From: Pseudofulvibacter geojedonensis
Lineage (GTDB): Bacteria; Bacteroidota; Bacteroidia; Flavobacteriales; Flavobacteriaceae
NCBI RefSeq assembly: GCF_042675745.1
Contig: NZ_JBHTJM010000002.1
Span: 186,001 to 250,000 of the forward strand
DNA length: 64,000 bases
Reading direction: 5' to 3'
Shown: one piece after another, positions 63,577 through 64,000 of the stretch
Layout: the number at the start of each line of letters is the position of its first letter
Position numbering within the stretch: the first letter of the stretch is position 1
Translations under genes and position numbers: made by a program
Notes under the pieces: generated by a model
Databases searched by the model: none
The model's input: the letters and a program-made list of their open reading frames with translations, nothing else
What the model was told of the DNA's origin: nothing

Positions 63577-64000
63577 ATGAAAAAATTATTACTATTATTT
63601 TTAAGTTCCGCTTTTATTATAGCTTGTAGTTCTGTTAAACAAACAGAAGAAGCTTTAAACACAGGTAACTATGATCAAGCAATTGGTATAGCTCTCAAAA
63701 ATCTAAGTACTAATAAGCATAAAAAAGGAAAGCAAGAGTATATTATAATGCTAGAACAAGCCTTTGCCAAAGCTAAAACAAGAGATAAAGAGCGTATAGC
63801 TTTTTTATCTAAAACTGGAAACGGAGCCAACTTAGAAGAGATCTTCAATATTTACAATCAATTAAAAAATAGGCAAGAAAGAATTAAGCCGTTATTGCCT
63901 TTACGAATTCTTGAGAAAGGTAGAAACGCTAATTTTCAGTTTGAAAACTACAATCAAGCCATTATAGAGACTCAAGGTAAATTAGCCGAGTACTTATATA
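63577..64000 (+). CDS. Lipoprotein, repeat-type helical protein (cut by window end)
   Basis: ATG 63577 begins an open frame running past the window end, with 141 codons seen. Lipobox FIIACSSV marks a lipoprotein (Cys about 17). The mature part is helical, with TPR-like pieces (ALNTGNYDQAIGIALKNL, EEIFNIYNQLKNRQERI, NYNQAIIETQGKLAEYL), so repeat-based protein interactions are likely. The function cannot be determined from the fragment. Confidence 0.7.
   Translation, partial: MKKLLLLFLSSAFIIACSSVKQTEEALNTGNYDQAIGIALKNLSTNKHKKGKQEYIIMLEQAFAKAKTRDKERIAFLSKTGNGANLEEIFNIYNQLKNRQERIKPLLPLRILEKGRNANFQFENYNQAIIETQGKLAEYLY

Noticed and set aside
1..64000. CRISPR array, insertion sequence, prophage, tRNA or rRNA
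   Set aside because: No regular direct repeats, transposase or integrase-like genes, or tRNA/rRNA-like folds were seen; composition is uniform.

Overview
The window is AT-rich chromosomal DNA from a member of the Bacteroidota, almost certainly family Flavobacteriaceae. The evidence is the start sites without Shine-Dalgarno sequences, repeated promoters of the Bacteroidota type (TTG/TTTG, about 20 bp, TAnnTTTG), SusC/TonB-style outer-membrane receptors, proteins with type IX secretion (T9SS) C-terminal sorting domains, BatA-type, DUF5916-type and CHU_C-type proteins, and the flavobacterial form of DnaJ. The genus cannot be fixed from this window; a marine Tenacibaculum- or Polaribacter-like organism would fit. 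I see no insertion sequence, prophage, CRISPR array, rRNA or tRNA. One RNA gene is clear: the small SRP RNA (ffs) at about 54356-54460.

Layout. 1-7.6 kb: recQ; a leftward cluster of small genes (4-TM protein, DinB-like protein, alpha/beta hydrolase, 2-TM protein) ending in a DUF4279 pseudogene; threonine aldolase; prfB and an arsC-like gene. 7.7-11.2 kb: an outer-membrane barrel receptor and two tandem paralogous genes for small exported proteins. 11.6-20.8 kb: rlmD, a DEAD-box helicase (with DEFD), a Nudix gene, an SH3 lipoprotein, folE, a DUF5916 barrel protein, lolD and a TIGR02757 gene. 21-28.5 kb: a probable functional locus, made of a PhoX-like lipoprotein, a di-heme MauG/CcpA-like lipoprotein, a small Cys-motif protein behind a strong promoter, a TonB-dependent receptor and a PepSY membrane protein. 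28.7-33.5 kb: a BatA-domain protein, a dihydroorotase homologue lacking its metal ligands, a small membrane protein, an esterase and an HD-like protein. 33.5-37.4 kb: an anchored hypothetical protein, an MBL-fold hydrolase, a large conserved unknown, a CHU_C lipoprotein and a YchJ-like protein.

37.4-43.6 kb: two secreted nucleases (endonuclease I with a T9SS tail; an EEP-family nuclease), a LOG-family gene between them, and a degenerate M1-like protease fused to a C-terminal barrel whose TTG start overlaps the nuclease stop. 43.7-50.7 kb: a fused E1 alpha/beta 2-oxoacid dehydrogenase, dnaJ and grpE, a YceI lipoprotein, a 56-residue membrane protein and fumC. 50.8-54.5 kb: a T9SS-tailed metalloprotease, transaldolase/FSA, an SDR and ffs. 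54.5-60.6 kb: glutaminyl cyclase, a Cys-rich-head/TM/carboxypeptidase-regulatory protein, a beta-helix lipoprotein, and an ECF sigma / anti-sigma / DUF4097-like operon. 60.7-64 kb: glyA, fumarylacetoacetase and the start of a lipoprotein gene.

Most of the window is ordinary core and envelope genome. The best leads are the 21-28.5 kb exported redox/TonB locus with its 39-bp palindrome; the reciprocal Asp/Asn exchange in the thiamine-diphosphate motif of the E1 fusion; the degenerate dihydroorotase and M1-like proteins; the ELP-repeat plus charged-helix insertion in the sigma-operon protein; and a large-loop hairpin between grpE and yceI.
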